Translations under genes and position numbers: made by a program
The notes under the pieces: generated by a model
Database searches by the model: none
What the model saw: the letters and a program-made list of their open reading frames with translations, nothing else
Told to the model about the DNA's origin: nothing
Part shown: one piece after another, positions 21,116 to 32,735 of the stretch
Layout of the letters: every line of letters begins with the position of its first letter
How positions within the stretch are numbered: position 1 is the stretch's first letter
DNA from: Bombyx mori
Taxonomy: Eukaryota; Arthropoda; Insecta; Lepidoptera; Bombycidae
NCBI RefSeq assembly: GCF_030269925.1
Contig: NC_085116.1
Span: 124,001 to 188,000 of the forward strand
Direction: 5' to 3'
Length of the DNA stretch: 64,000 nucleotides

Positions 21116-23423
21116 TACGGGGCTACGTCCATCGCTCCCTCGTCTGTCCCGCCTTGCGGCTGCTCTGGTGCCGCGGCGGGAGCTGACTCACCGGCTGCCC
21201 TTTTTGCAGCCGGCTTCTTTTTCTTTCCGCCCCTCCTCGTTTTTGTAGAGGAGGGGGCGGATTTACACGCCGGGCCCCCGGCCCGGTGGTCGGCCTTCCT
21301 TTTGGCCGCGTCGCACAAGACGCAGTGCGGCGCGGCTGTGGTGCAGGAGGCTGCCTTGTGCCCCGGTTGGCCGCAGCGGAAACACAAGCCGCTGCGGTCC
21401 ACGGTCGAGGGGCACTTGGCGAGGCCGTGGCCGGTGCCGAAGCACCGAAGACAGCGCCACGGCCTGGCATCCTGCAGCTGCACGTGGGCCACTACCCAGC
21501 CCACGCGCAGCCTTCCTGGGCTGTCGGAAGGCCGCCCCTGTGGAGGGGTGGCCAGGAGGTTCGCCGTTGCTACCGGGCAACGCGCCCACGCCGTCCGGGT
21601 ACCGGAATATGTTTCCCGGAGCTCCCCGACTTTGACGTCGGCGAGGGCGCAGTTGCCCTGCGACGCGATGGCCGCGGCAACCTCCTCCTTCGTGGCGCAC
21701 TCGTCGAGGCCCGTGATTTTGACTTCACCCATCTTCACGGGCCGCGCGATGCGCACCACCTCGGGGTCCGGCAGGATCTCCCTCAGCCGGGCCGCCAATT
21801 TTTCGGCCGCGGCGTTGGTGTTCGGGCCGGGGCACTCTATTAGACGGGCCCCGTTGGCCGTCTGCCGGACCTTGATGCCCCCCTCCACGCCGAGGGCGTC
21901 CACATTCACGCCGCCGCGCGCCTGGGTCATCACCTCGTGGTAGGTGATGCCCTTTTCTTTGCCGGCCGGCAGCAGCTCCACTACCACTGCAGCCGACCGC
22001 GGGGCGCGCGGCCTCCTTCGTCCGTTTCGGCCCCTCGGCTCCGCTCGACCCTCTTGACGGGGAGCGACGGCCGCAGGGGCGGGCTTGGGGCGCGGCGCAA
22101 GAGGCGCCGCCACCTTTTTGGGCCCGCGCCGCACCACCGTTGTCCAGGCCTCTTCCATATTGGCCGGGGCCGGGGGCAGCGGGCGGGGCTGGGGAGTCGG
22201 TGCCGGTTTGGCGGCGTTGACGCCTCTCTTCTTCTTTGTCCGGCTCCTGCCGGGCCCTGCCTTCGCAGGCTGGGGCGGAGCAGGAGCGGATGCCGGTTTC
22301 TTTGGGGGGGCAGATCTTGTTGCCCCCGAAGCTGCTGACCGCGAGACAGTCGCGGCGGGAATCCTCGCAGATGTGGCTGTCTGTTTGGGGCCGCTATAAG
22401 TTTTAGCGGCCACTGTTCTACGAGGTGCGGGCACAGGCGCGCTGCCTTTCACCTCATGGGCGAGGGGCGGTCTCGCCCGCTCCACTTTGGAGCTGCGCGC
22501 CTCCTGTATAAGGAGCTGCCGCCTCAGCTCCTCGACTTCACTGAGGCCTTCTGCTTCGGGCGGAGGAGGGACAGGGGCCGAGCTGCGTTGCCGCTCGATG
22601 AGATCGGCGACCATTGTTCGCAGCTCGGCCATGTCGACGCGGAGCTGACCGTTCTCCGCCCGAAGTTTGCCATTCTCGGCCGATACTTGCTCGAGGCGGG
22701 TGTGCAGCAGAGCCACTTCCTGCCGCAAGCCCGCCGTTTCCGTCGTCGTGGTGCGGTCCACGACGTCCTGCAGCCTTTCCTCAAGTGTGGCGGCCGCAGA
22801 TTTCATGGCCGACACTTCGGTGCCTTTGAGGCCTCCAGTCGATTTAGCCGCCATGGTCGCAATAATTTTTCCAACTATCTGGCAAGATCGGAGGGGGTCA
22901 GAGGGACCCACCAACGTCAGGGCTCTCTGTAGGCGCTCGATCTCTTCTATTTTTCTATTATTTTTTGCCTCACGGCAGGCGGCCCTAGACTGCGCCGAAG
23001 AGGCAGCGTCCAGTCCGCAAGACGATGGCTTGTTTAAGTCAATTCCTGCGGCGGGCGACGCCGCAGCAGCCGCCGGCCCTTCCGCCAACGCCATGTATTT
23101 GGCGCTGGCAGGCTCTCCTTCCGATGAATCGGACGGAGCGGAGGACGCCGGCCGACGAGCCGACTTCCGCTTCCGCCGAGTCCGCTGCCGATCGCATTCG
23201 GCACCGAGTACAGCGAGATTAAGCTCTCGCAGCGCTCTATGACTACGGTTGGGACTCTGTCCCTTACGCGACCCGTGTTGTCGCCCCCTTCTGCGTGACA
23301 GTGTGTGCCCCCCCCAGAAACGGTGGGGCAGCGTGCGGCCGATTGCTCGACCGCACGGAGGGATTCTCCCCCCGCGGAGCGGGAGGTACCCTCCTGGGGT
23401 AATACTTTTCGCACAGATGTCAT
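21115..23423 (-). pseudogene. SART ORF1, copy E, frameshifted by a deletion
   Basis: The native start is the ATG at 23423 (MTSVRKVLPQEG). Around 23185-23210 a net loss of roughly 60 nt relative to copies D and G removes the segment after ESLISLYS and shifts the frame. The stretch 21115-23094 remains open and keeps the coiled coil, gag core and zinc knuckles. A full-length ORF1 product is not possible. Confidence 0.88.
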
Positions 23424-24018
23424 GATTTTCATATTTCCTTTTTGATTAACCAGGGGTCGGTCCCCTGGGGTCTGGTTGGTACCCTTGGGACTGGACTCCC
23501 TCCAGCCATTCATCCCATCGCCGGGCACCAGAGCTTAGGATTGGGGCATTTTTTAAAGAGGTTTACGTCCTCGCGGCCCCGTGCCTCGCGGCAGCGGCCC
23601 CCGTCCCCCACGCGGTGAGGATTACGGGTTGGCCGGCAGCCCGCCGAGTGCAACGAGCAACACGACAGACCACCGCCCGACGCTCAAAAGAGCAACAACG
23701 ACGAAGCCACGCCGGTATACCGGTACCCCCCTCTGGAGGGCGTGCCCCTGTAGCCGAAGCCGGGGACATGGCGACCAGCGGCCGGAAGATGCGTAAGCAA
23801 CGCCGGCTCACTTCTCCATCAAAGGGCAGGCCAAGAGTGGCCCACCACCACCCGTGGGTTACGTCCGAAACGGGTCGGACGTGACCCGAAGAAAAAAGAA
23901 AAAGGGGGAAGAAAGGGGAGAAGAGAGGGAGCCCGAGCGTCTCCAGGAGGAACACCCTTCAGCGAGTGAAGGGCGTGGAGAGCCCGCAACTCCCCCTGCT
24001 GGTTTTGGTCCGCGTCAT

Positions 24019-24115
24019 CCGATCTCTTTCGTTGCAAAGCCTAACTAGGCTACCCTACTCTTACACCTAGCCTACCTACCTAACACCTAGAAATCCTTGC
24101 AACGAAAAAGACCGG
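24019..24115 (-). other. 5' UTR inverted repeat, copy E
   Basis: Equivalent of the copy B structure: arms at 24019-24037 and 24097-24115. The right arm reads ...AAAAAGACCGG here, so two positions mismatch instead of one. Confidence 0.6.
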
Positions 24116-24265
24116 ACGATACCCCTGGGAGTGGGACTGTTCCCAGAGGATCCCGTTATCCGCCACCTACGGACGCGCCCGGTGGAAGTCCAGCAAAACT
24201 CCCCCACAGACGGAGCCCCCGGCCACGCAGAGTGCGCGCCGGGGGGCCCGCCCAGGTCCCTCGGG

Positions 24266-24300
24266 TCGCAGCGAGACCTTTTTTTTTTTTTTTTTTTTTT
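24266..24300. repeat. Junction E/F: 13-bp tag TCGCAGCGAGACC plus poly-T(22)
   Basis: The tag (24266-24278) directly follows the intact 5' terminus of copy E and precedes the copy F tail (24279-24300). It is identical to the D/E junction, where its first 8 nt belong to ORF1 of copy D. Here it is out of context. Confidence 0.85.
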
Positions 24301-25713
24301 CGGGTAGAGGGCCGAACCTCCTACGAGGTCCCCGCGCAAAAGGGGCGCGCGGGGTATGTGAGACTCAACGATCTGCATGGTGTTGTGAGCAGACCGCGGG
24401 CCCAAGGATTTTAGAGCCCACCCACTAAACGACTCCTCTGCACTCTTACACCCGACGTCCGATCCCCTCCGAGGTCAGAACCCGGATGAGGTAGGGGGGC
24501 TACCGCGGTCAACACTACAACCAGACGGCGCGGCTCACCCCAAGGACGCCCAGCCGACGGAGCCTTCGAGGCGAATCGAAGGCTCTGAAACGTCGGCCGT
24601 CTCGGTACAGCAGCCCGTCGGGCCGCCCAGACGGTGCCGCTGGTGTCCCGGAATACCCCGCTGGACCAGAACCAGCCTGCCGGGTCGGGACGCGATACAC
24701 CGTCGACCGGTCGCTCTATTCACTCCACGGCAGCGCGCTAGAGTGCTGGTAGCGCGCCGCGCGGCCTCACCCCCTCAGGTCGCCCCTTGACCTTCACCGG
24801 GGGGAGGCCGCCACCTACAGGGGCCGGGACGTACGGGCGTATTCCCGCCTCCGGCCCCCGGCTCGACGGCGACGGATCGGTGCGGAAAGGGAAGAGCTCT
24901 CCCTCTCTCGCTCCGCCGCCTCCTTCTGCGAGATGGTGGACTCGCAGAAGTCGAGCATCGCCTTCCAGGACGCGTCGCTGCCGAGCATCGTAGCCACGAC
25001 GCGCGGCAGCGAGAGGTCCTCTCCAATGACCGCGACGAGGGCGGCGCGTTGCTCGTCGAATCCAGAGCAACGCGCCAGCGTGTGTTCCGCTGTGTCTTCC
25101 TCGTCGCGGTCCGCGCAGTGGTGGCACTGCGCCGTCGGTTCCCTTCCGGCTATCTTGTGCAAGTACCGGCCGAAACAACCATGGCCGGTAAGCATCTGCG
25201 TTAGCCGGAAGGTGAGGCATCCGCGGTCGCGGCCCACCCAGTCCGCGAGAACCGGGCGGACCGCCTCGACGGTTCGGAGGCCGGCCGACGGGTCCGCCAA
25301 GCGGCGAGACCACGCCTCCAGCACGGACCGCCGAGAGTGGAGCCTCCGCGCTCGAACTACACCTTCGCTGGGGCGCCCTTCCCCCCTAGAGCGGAGGTCG
25401 CTACGCCACCGGTAATCGGCAGCGAGCGCCTCCGCCTCCAGGTCCCAGGGTGGCGCCCCGGCGAGCAAGCACGCCGCCTCGAAGGAGACGGTGCGGTATC
25501 CTCGGATCGCCCTGACCGCGATCGCGCGCTGCGGACGTCGCAGCGCGGCGACGTTCTGGCGGGTCAGGGCGTGGCACCATACGGGCGCGCCGTATAGTGC
25601 CATCGACCGCACCACCCCCATGTAGAGGCGGCGCGCCACCTGATCGGGACCCCCGACGTTTGGAAGAAGCCGGCTCAGAGAGCCGGCTGTCGCCATCAGC
25701 CGAGGGCCCAATT
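24301..25713 (-). mobile_element. SART copy F (5'-truncated, 1.4 kb)
   Basis: Complete 3' UTR and ORF2 from about residue 784. It shares the diagnostic variants of copy C (CAG at 24608-24610, RQNVAALRR) but is about 310 bp shorter at its 5' side. Confidence 0.93.
24815..25713 (-). pseudogene. SART ORF2 fragment, copy F
   Basis: About residues 784 to 1082: RT thumb and C-terminal zinc finger only. Open frame, no native start, no catalytic RT residues. Confidence 0.87.
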
Positions 25714-25743
25714 TCGCAGCGAGACCTTTTTTTTTTTTTTTTT
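25714..25743. repeat. Junction F/G: 13-bp tag TCGCAGCGAGACC plus poly-T(17)
   Basis: Third occurrence of the 13-mer (25714-25726), this time after the truncated end of copy F, followed by 17 T. Confidence 0.85.
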
Positions 25744-26257
25744 CGGGTAGAGGGCCGAACCTCCTACGAGGTCCCCGCGCAAAAGGGGCGCGCGGGGTAT
25801 GTGAGACTCAACGATCTGCATGGTGTTGTGAGCAGACCGCGGGCCCAAGGATTTTAGAGCCCACCCACTAAACGACTCCTCTGCACTCTTACACCCGACG
25901 TCCGATCCCCTCCGAGGTCAGAACCCGGATGAGGTAGGGGGGCTACCGCGGTCAACACTACAACCAGACGGCGCGGCTCACCCCAAGGACGCCCAGCCGA
26001 CGGAGCCTTCGAGGCGAATCGAAGGCTCTGAAACGTCGGCCGTCTCGGTACGGCAGCCCGTCGGGCCGCCCAGACGGTGCCGCTGGTGTCCCGGAATACC
26101 CCGCTGGACCAGAACCAGCCTGCCGGGTCGGGACGCGATACACCGTCGACCGGTCGCTCTATTCACTCCACGGCAGCGCGCTAGAGTGCTGGTAGCGCGC
26201 CGCGCGGCCTCACCCCCTCAGGTCGCCCCTTGACCTTCACCGGGGAGAGGCCGCCAC

Positions 26258-29200
26258 CTACAGGGGCCGGGACGTACGGGCGTATTCCCGCCTCCGGCCC
26301 CCGGCTCGACGGCGACGGATCGGTGCGGAAAGGGAAGAGCTCTCCCTCTCTCGCTCCGCCGCCTCCTTCTGCGATATGGTGGACTCGCAGAAGTCGAGCA
26401 TCGCCTTCCAGGACGCGTCGCTGCCGAGCATCGTAGCCACGACGCGCGGCAGCGAGAGGTCCTCTCCAATGACCGCGACGAGGGCGGCGCGTTGCTCGTC
26501 GAATCCAGAGCAACGCGCCAGCGTGTGTTCCGCTGTGTCTTCCTCGTCGCGGTCCGCGCAGTGGTGGCACTGCGCCGTCGGTTCCCTTCCGGCTATCTTA
26601 AAGAGGTACCGGCCAAAACACCCATGGCCGGTCAACATCTGCGTCAGCCGGAAGGTGAGGCATCCGCGGTCGCGGCCCACCCAGTCCGCGAGGACCGGAC
26701 GGACCGCCTCGACGGTACGGAGGCCGGCCGACGGGTCCGCCAAGCGGCGAGACCACGCCTCCAGCACAGACCGCCGAGATTGGAGCCTCCGCGCTCGAAC
26801 TACTCCTTCGCCGGGGCGCCCTTCCCCCCTAGAGCGGAGGTCGCTACGCCACCGGTAATCGGCAGCGAGCGCCTCCGCCTCCAGGTCCCAGGGTGGCGCC
26901 CCGGCGAGCAAGCACGCCGCCTCGAAGGAGACGGTGCGGTATCCTCGGATCGCCCTGACCGCGATCGCGCGCTGCGGACGTCGCAGCGCCGCGACGTTCT
27001 CGCGGGTCAGGGCGTGGCACCATACGGGAGCGCCGTATAGTGCCATCGACCGCACCACCCCCATGTAGAGGCGGCGCGCCACCTGATCGGGACCCCCGAC
27101 GTTTGGAAGCAGCCGGCTCAAAGAGCCGGCCGTCGCCATCAGCCGAGGGCCCAATTTTTCGAAGTGAGCGCGGAAGCTCCACCGACCGTCCAATTCGAGG
27201 CCGAGGTACCGAAGACCGGTCACCCCGACCCCGACGCGGACGCCTCCGATCACGAGGTGAGCACCCAGAGGCGGCGCTCGTCCCGGCCCGTGAAACAACA
27301 GGGCCTGGGTTTTGTCGAGCGCCACCTCGAGTCCCAGCCGTCGGATCCTTGTGACGACGTGTGCCACGCCTGCGCACGCCAGACGGGCAGACTCCCGGTA
27401 GTCCCTCCCCGGAGCCACGACCAACGTGTCGTCGGCGTAACAAATTACGCTCAGCCCGGGGAGGGGACCCCGAATGACGCCCCGCAGGACCCAGTCGTAG
27501 CCGATGTTCCACAGCAGGGGGCCCAGGACGGACCCCTGCGGAACACCGCGCTCGACGGGGAAGCGGTACATCGCCCCACCGTGTCCGATGCACTGGATCG
27601 ACCTGCCCTCGAGGTAGGAGCCGATCAGTCGGCGGAGGTATGCGGGGACGCCGTGATACTCCAGCGCCCCCGCGATCACCGACCAGGGCAGGGTGTTGAA
27701 GGCGTTCCTTACATCTAAGGATAACGCCATCGCCACCCCGCCCCGGGATACGGCTTCATCGGAGAGGGCCCGCACGCGCAGAATTGCGTCGATAGTCGAG
27801 CGGCCCTCTCTGAAGCCGTATTGCTCCGCCGAAAGATCGGGACCCGTCTCGGTCAGGTGCCGGACGATGCGGGCCGCGACGATCCTCTCGAGCATCTTGC
27901 CCGCTTCGTCCAGCAACACGATGGGGCGATAGCCCGCGGGTGAGTCCGCGGGGCGCCCGTCCTTCCGCAGAAGGACCAGTCTGCCCGTCTTCCATTTCGA
28001 CGGGAACCGTCCCGACTCGAGGCACGCTTCGAAAAGCCCCCCGAGCCGGTCCCCTAGGGCCTCGAAGGCCAAGCTCCAGACCCGGCCGTGAACGCCGTCA
28101 GGGCCGGGGGCCGCGTCCTTCGCTCTCATTCTGGACACGGCCGCATGGATCTCCGCCCCCGTGATAGGGGGAGGGGGCTCCTCGGCAGCGGGAACGCTGG
28201 GGCGACGCGGAGGCGTGCCCCACGTGGCGTCCATCTGGGGGGGCTCAAAGTCCCCCCCCGCCGCCGGCGGGAAAAGCGCGGAAACTATTTCCCGCAGCTG
28301 CCGAGGCTGGAGCCGCTCGGTCACCGGGAGCGCCCACGGCTGCAGTTTCCTGCGAACCATCTTGTATGGGCGCCCCCAGGGATCTTCGTCGAGCGACTCC
28401 AGGAGAGTCTTCATGCTCTGCTTCTTGGCCTCGCCGATGGCCAGCTGCAGCGCCGTCTGCTTTTGACGACAGTCAGCGTGCAGCCGGGCCGCCGTCTCCG
28501 CGAACGTAGCGTCGCGACGACGGCGGCGGCGGTGGCGTGCGCTCCGGCGGCGCGCCCTCACGCACTCCTCGCGGAGTCTTGCGATCTCGGGCGACCACCA
28601 GAACGCACCCCCACGTGGTGCTCGGGGGCCGACCCGGGGCATGGCGGCATCGCAAATGTTTGCCATGGTGCCCCGGAACCAGTCGACCTCCGCATCCACG
28701 TCCGCGAGCCGCGCGGTTTTTGGCGCCCACGCAGCAACAGCGGCCGCCTCCATCAGCAACTCCTTGTTCATTCGTTTCAAGGCCCACCTGGGGAACGAAC
28801 GGGGCGCACCTTGCGGGAGCTCCTCCTCACCGCGGGCGCCCGCGGCTGACGACGACGACAAGGAGGAGGCGGAGAGCTCAAATCGGACGTATCGGTGGTC
28901 CGAGAGCGTCTCCGCCCCCTCGAGTACGCGCCAGCCGCGGGTGCGGCGCACGGCGGACGGGGACGCAAACGTCACGTCCACGTGAGATTCCCCGTTCCAC
29001 CGCACGCAAGTCGCGACCGTGCCTCTGTTTAGGAGACAGAGGCCGGTCGCGATCGCCCACTCCGAAAGAGCCTCGCCTCGCGAATCCGTGCGGGGGGAGC
29101 CCCAAGCCGTACACTTGGCATTGAGGTCCCCCGCAACGATGACAGGGCGGGACCCGAAGCGGTGCAAGAGCACCTCGAGCCCGCCCAGAAACCGCTCGAA

Positions 29201-29506
29201 CTCGGCGAGGCTCCTGTTCGGAGAAAAGTACGCCCCGATCACGACGGTCCCGTCGATCCTAGCCGCGACGTACCCGGGTCCCCTGGCCACCATATCCAAG
29301 GGGGGTAACGCCGCGGACTGTCTCAACACAATGGCCACGGAGCCGTCCACGTCCCCCATCCAGCAGTCCTGGTCGGTGGGGACGAAGTACGGCTCCGCGG
29401 CGACAGCGACGTCGATTGACCACTCCGCCATGGTGTGGACGAGGAGATCCTGTGCCCTGGCGGAGTGGTTCAAATTGCACTGGAGGAAGCGGTGGACGCA
29501 ACCCAT
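26258..29506 (-). CDS. SART ORF2, copy G (1082 aa, intact)
   Basis: All endonuclease, RT and zinc-finger residues described for copy D are present. The translation differs from copy D at only one site that I found (PKT for PKP before the ARLADVDAEVDW segment). The ATG overlaps a TAA at 29504-29508, but because of the upstream frameshift that TAA no longer ends the main ORF1 frame. Confidence 0.93.
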   Translation of the reverse strand: MGCVHRFLQCNLNHSARAQDLLVHTMAEWSIDVAVAAEPYFVPTDQDCWMGDVDGSVAIVLRQSAALPPLDMVARGPGYVAARIDGTVVIGAYFSPNRSLAEFERFLGGLEVLLHRFGSRPVIVAGDLNAKCTAWGSPRTDSRGEALSEWAIATGLCLLNRGTVATCVRWNGESHVDVTFASPSAVRRTRGWRVLEGAETLSDHRYVRFELSASSLSSSSAAGARGEEELPQGAPRSFPRWALKRMNKELLMEAAAVAAWAPKTARLADVDAEVDWFRGTMANICDAAMPRVGPRAPRGGAFWWSPEIARLREECVRARRRSARHRRRRRRDATFAETAARLHADCRQKQTALQLAIGEAKKQSMKTLLESLDEDPWGRPYKMVRRKLQPWALPVTERLQPRQLREIVSALFPPAAGGDFEPPQMDATWGTPPRRPSVPAAEEPPPPITGAEIHAAVSRMRAKDAAPGPDGVHGRVWSLAFEALGDRLGGLFEACLESGRFPSKWKTGRLVLLRKDGRPADSPAGYRPIVLLDEAGKMLERIVAARIVRHLTETGPDLSAEQYGFREGRSTIDAILRVRALSDEAVSRGGVAMALSLDVRNAFNTLPWSVIAGALEYHGVPAYLRRLIGSYLEGRSIQCIGHGGAMYRFPVERGVPQGSVLGPLLWNIGYDWVLRGVIRGPLPGLSVICYADDTLVVAPGRDYRESARLACAGVAHVVTRIRRLGLEVALDKTQALLFHGPGRAPPLGAHLVIGGVRVGVGVTGLRYLGLELDGRWSFRAHFEKLGPRLMATAGSLSRLLPNVGGPDQVARRLYMGVVRSMALYGAPVWCHALTRENVAALRRPQRAIAVRAIRGYRTVSFEAACLLAGAPPWDLEAEALAADYRWRSDLRSRGEGRPGEGVVRARRLQSRRSVLEAWSRRLADPSAGLRTVEAVRPVLADWVGRDRGCLTFRLTQMLTGHGCFGRYLFKIAGREPTAQCHHCADRDEEDTAEHTLARCSGFDEQRAALVAVIGEDLSLPRVVATMLGSDASWKAMLDFCESTISQKEAAERERESSSLSAPIRRRRAGGRRREYARTSRPL

Positions 29507-31915
29507 TACGGGGCTACGTCCATCGCTCCCTCGTCTGTCCCGCCCTGCGGCTCGTCTGGTGCCGCGGCGGGAACTGACTCGCCGGCTGCCCTTGTTGCAG
29601 CCGGCTTCTTTTTCTTTCCGCCCCTCCTCGTTTTTGTAGAGGAGGGGGCGGATTTACACGCCGGGCCCCCGGCCCGGTGGTCGGCCTTCCTTTGAGGAGG
29701 GGGCGGATTTACACGCCGGGCCCCCGGCCCGGTGGTCGGCCTTCCTTTTGGCCGCGTCGCATAAGACGCAGTGCGGCGCGGCTGTCGTGCAGGATGCAGC
29801 CTTGTGCCCCGGCTGACCGCAGCGGAAGCACAGGTCGCTGCGGTCCACTGTCGAGGGGCACTTGGCGAGGCCGTGGCCGGTGCCGAAGCACCGAAGACAG
29901 CGCCACGGCCTGGCATCCTGCAGCTGCACGTGGGCCACTACCCAGCCCACGCGCAGCCATCCTGGGCTATCTGAAGGCCGACCCTGTGGAGGGGTGGCCA
30001 GGAGGTTCGCCGTTGCGATGGGGCAACGCGCCCACGCCGTCCGGGTACCAGAGTAGGTTGCCCGGAGCTCCCCGACTTTGACGTCGGCGAGGGCGCAGTT
30101 GCCCTGCGACGCGATGGCCGAGGCGACCTCCTCCTTTGTGGCGCACTCGTCGAGGCCCGTGATTTTTACTTCTCCCATCTTCACGGGCCGCGCGATGCGC
30201 ACCACCTCGGGGTCCGGCAGGATCTCCCTCAGCCGGGCTGCCAATTTTTCGGCCGCGGCGTTTGTGTTGGGGCCGGGGCACTCTATAAGACGAGCCCCGT
30301 TGGCCGTCTGCCGGACCTTGATGCCCCCCTCCACGCCGAGGGCGTCCACATTCACGCCGCCGCGCGCCTGGGTCATCACCTCGTGGTAGGTGATGCCCCG
30401 TTCTTTAGCGGCCGGCAGCAGCTCTACGACTACTGCAGCCGACCGCGGGGCGCGCGGCCTCCTTCGTCCAGGTCGGCCCCTCGGCTCCGCTCGACCCTCT
30501 TGGCGGGGAGCGGTGGCCGCAGGGGCGGGCTTGGGGCGCGGCGCGGCAGGCACCGCTACCTTTTTGGGCCCTCGCCGCACCACCGTCGTCCAGGCCTCAT
30601 TCATGTTGGCCGGGGCGGGGGGCAGTGGGCGGGGCTGGGGGGTCAGTGCCGGTTTGGCGGCGTTGACGCCCCCCTTCTTCTTGTTACGGCTCCTGCCGGG
30701 CCCCGCCTTCGCAGGCTGGGACGGGGTAGGAGCGGACGTCGGTTTCTTTGCGGGGGCTGATTTCGAAGCCCTCGCAGCTGCAGACGTGGAGGCAGTCGCA
30801 GCGGGAATCTTCGCCGGTGTGGCTGACTTCTTGGGGCCGCTATAAGTTTTTGCGGCCACAATCCTGCGGGGTGCCGGTATAGGGGCCCCGTTTTTCGCCT
30901 CGTGAGCAAGGGGCGGTCTTGCGCGCTCGACGGTTGAACTCCTTGCCTCGAGTATTAGGAGCTGCCGTCTCTGTTCCTCAGCTTCCTGGTTTTCTTCCGC
31001 TTCAGGCGGAGGAGGGGCAGGGGCCGAGCTGCGTTGCCGCTCCATGAGGTCGGCCACCATGGTCCGCAACTCAGCCATGTCCACTCGCAGCTGCCCATTC
31101 TCCGTCCGAAGTTGGCCATTCTCGATCGATACCTCTTCAAGGCGGGCATGCAGCAGGGCCACTTCCTGTCGCAAGCCCGCCGTCTCCGTCGTTGTGGTGC
31201 GGTCCACGACATCCTTTATCCGTTCTTCTAAGGTGGCCGCTCCGGATTTTAGGGCCCGCACATAATCACCCTTCAGCCCTTTAGCCGATTTTGTGGCTAT
31301 AGTGGCCACCATATCTTTTACGATATTACATGCTCGGAGGGGGTCAGAAGGACCCACCTCCGTTAGGGAGCGCTCAAGGCGCTCGACCTCTCCCATTTTC
31401 TCTCTATTTTTCGTCTCACGGCAGGCGGCCCTGGAATGCGCCGAGGAGGCAGCAGCCAGTCCGCGAGGAAGACTATCGTCACAATCAGTGGCGGGCGGCG
31501 CCGCAGCAGCCGCCGGCCCTTCCGCCAACGCCATATATTTGGCGCTGGCAGGCTCACCCTCGGACGAGTCAGACGGAGCGGAGGACGCCGGCCGTCGGGC
31601 CGACTTCCGCTTCCGCCGAGTCCGCTGTCGAGTGTCGATGAACAGCGCCGGTGTCTCCCGCCCACTGGACGCGTCGCCCCTCGCGGAGCTCCGCGCCGAG
31701 TAGAGCGAGATAAGGCTCTCGCAGCGCTCAAGGCGCACGGTGGGGACCCTGTCCCTTACGCGACCCGTGCTGTCGCCCCCTTCTGCGTGACAGTGTGTGC
31801 CCCCCCCAGAAACGGTGGGGCAGCGTGCGGCCGATTGCTCGACCGCACGGAGGGATTCTCCCCCCGCGGAGCGGGAGGTACCCTCCTGGGGTAATACTTT
31901 TCGCACAGATGTCAT
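29506..31915 (-). pseudogene. SART ORF1, copy G, frameshifted by a 55-bp tandem duplication
   Basis: The start ATG at 31915 (MTSVRKVLPQEG) opens a frame that reads the coiled coil, gag core and zinc knuckles. It is thrown out of frame at the duplication (29639-29748) and stops at 29654. The last residues are replaced by KEGRPPGRGPGV and the Lys-rich C-terminal tail is lost. The termination codon is now about 150 nt upstream of the ORF2 start, so the TAATG coupling is lost. Confidence 0.9.
29639..29748. repeat. 55-bp perfect tandem duplication in ORF1 of copy G
   Basis: Two identical 55-bp units, 29639-29693 and 29694-29748, starting GAGGAGGGGGCGG. All other copies have one unit. 55 is not a multiple of three. 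Confidence 0.93.
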
Positions 31916-32488
31916 GATTTTCATATTTCCTTTTTGATTAACCAGGGGTCGGTCCCCTGGGGTCTGGTTGGTACCCTTGGGACTGGACTCCCTCCAGCCA
32001 TTCATCCCATCGCCGGGCACCAGAGCTTAGGATTGGGGCATTTTTTAAAGAGGTTTACGTCCTCGCGGCCCCGTGCCTCGCGGCAGCGGCCCCCGTCCCC
32101 CACGCGGTGAGGATTACGGGTTGGCCGGCGGCCTGCCGAGTGCAACGAGCAACACGACAGACCACCGCCCGACGCTCAAAAGAGCAACAACCACGAAGCC
32201 ACGCCGGTATACCGGTACCCCCCACTGGAGGGCGTGCCCCTGTAGCCGAAGCCGGGGACATGGCGACCAGCGGCCGGAAGATGCATAAGCAACGCCGGCT
32301 CACTTCTCCATCGACAGGTAGGCCAAAAGTGGCCCACCATCACCCATGGGTTACCGTTACCCGAAAAACAAAAGGGGGAAGAAGGGGGAAGAGAGAGGGA
32401 GCCCGAGCGTCTCCAGGAGGAACACCCTTCAGCGAGTGAAGGGCGTGGAGAGCCCGCAACTCCCCCTGCTGGTTTTGGTCCGCGTCAT

Positions 32489-32585
32489 CCGATCTCTTTC
32501 GTTGCAAGGCCTAACTAGGCTACCCTACTCCTACACCTAACCTACCTCCCTAACACCTAGGAATCCTTGCAACGAAAAAGACCGG
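32489..32585 (-). other. 5' UTR inverted repeat, copy G
   Basis: Arms at 32489-32507 and 32567-32585. The loop contains CCTAACTAGG, CCTAACC and CCTAACACCTAGG words. Confidence 0.6.
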
Positions 32586-32735
32586 ACGATACCCCTGGGA
32601 GTGGGACTGTTCCCAGAGGATCCCGTTATCCGCCACCTACGGACGCGCCCGGTGGAAGTCCAGCAAAACTCCCCCACAGACGGAGCCCCCGGCCACGCAG
32701 AGTGCGCGCCGGGGGCCCCGCCCAGGTCCCTCGGG

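Larger units (their letters stand above)
17353..24265 (-). mobile_element. SART copy E (full-length ends)
   Basis: From the 3' end at 17353 to the common 5' terminus at 24265, 6.91 kb. ORF2 is intact and ORF1 is broken near its N terminus. Confidence 0.94.
25744..32735 (-). mobile_element. SART copy G (full-length ends)
   Basis: From 25744 to the common 5' terminus at 32735, 6.99 kb including a 55-bp internal duplication. It matches copy D almost base for base through ORF2 and ORF1, but its 3' UTR carries variants of other copies (CTATTCACTCC at 26158). Confidence 0.94.
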
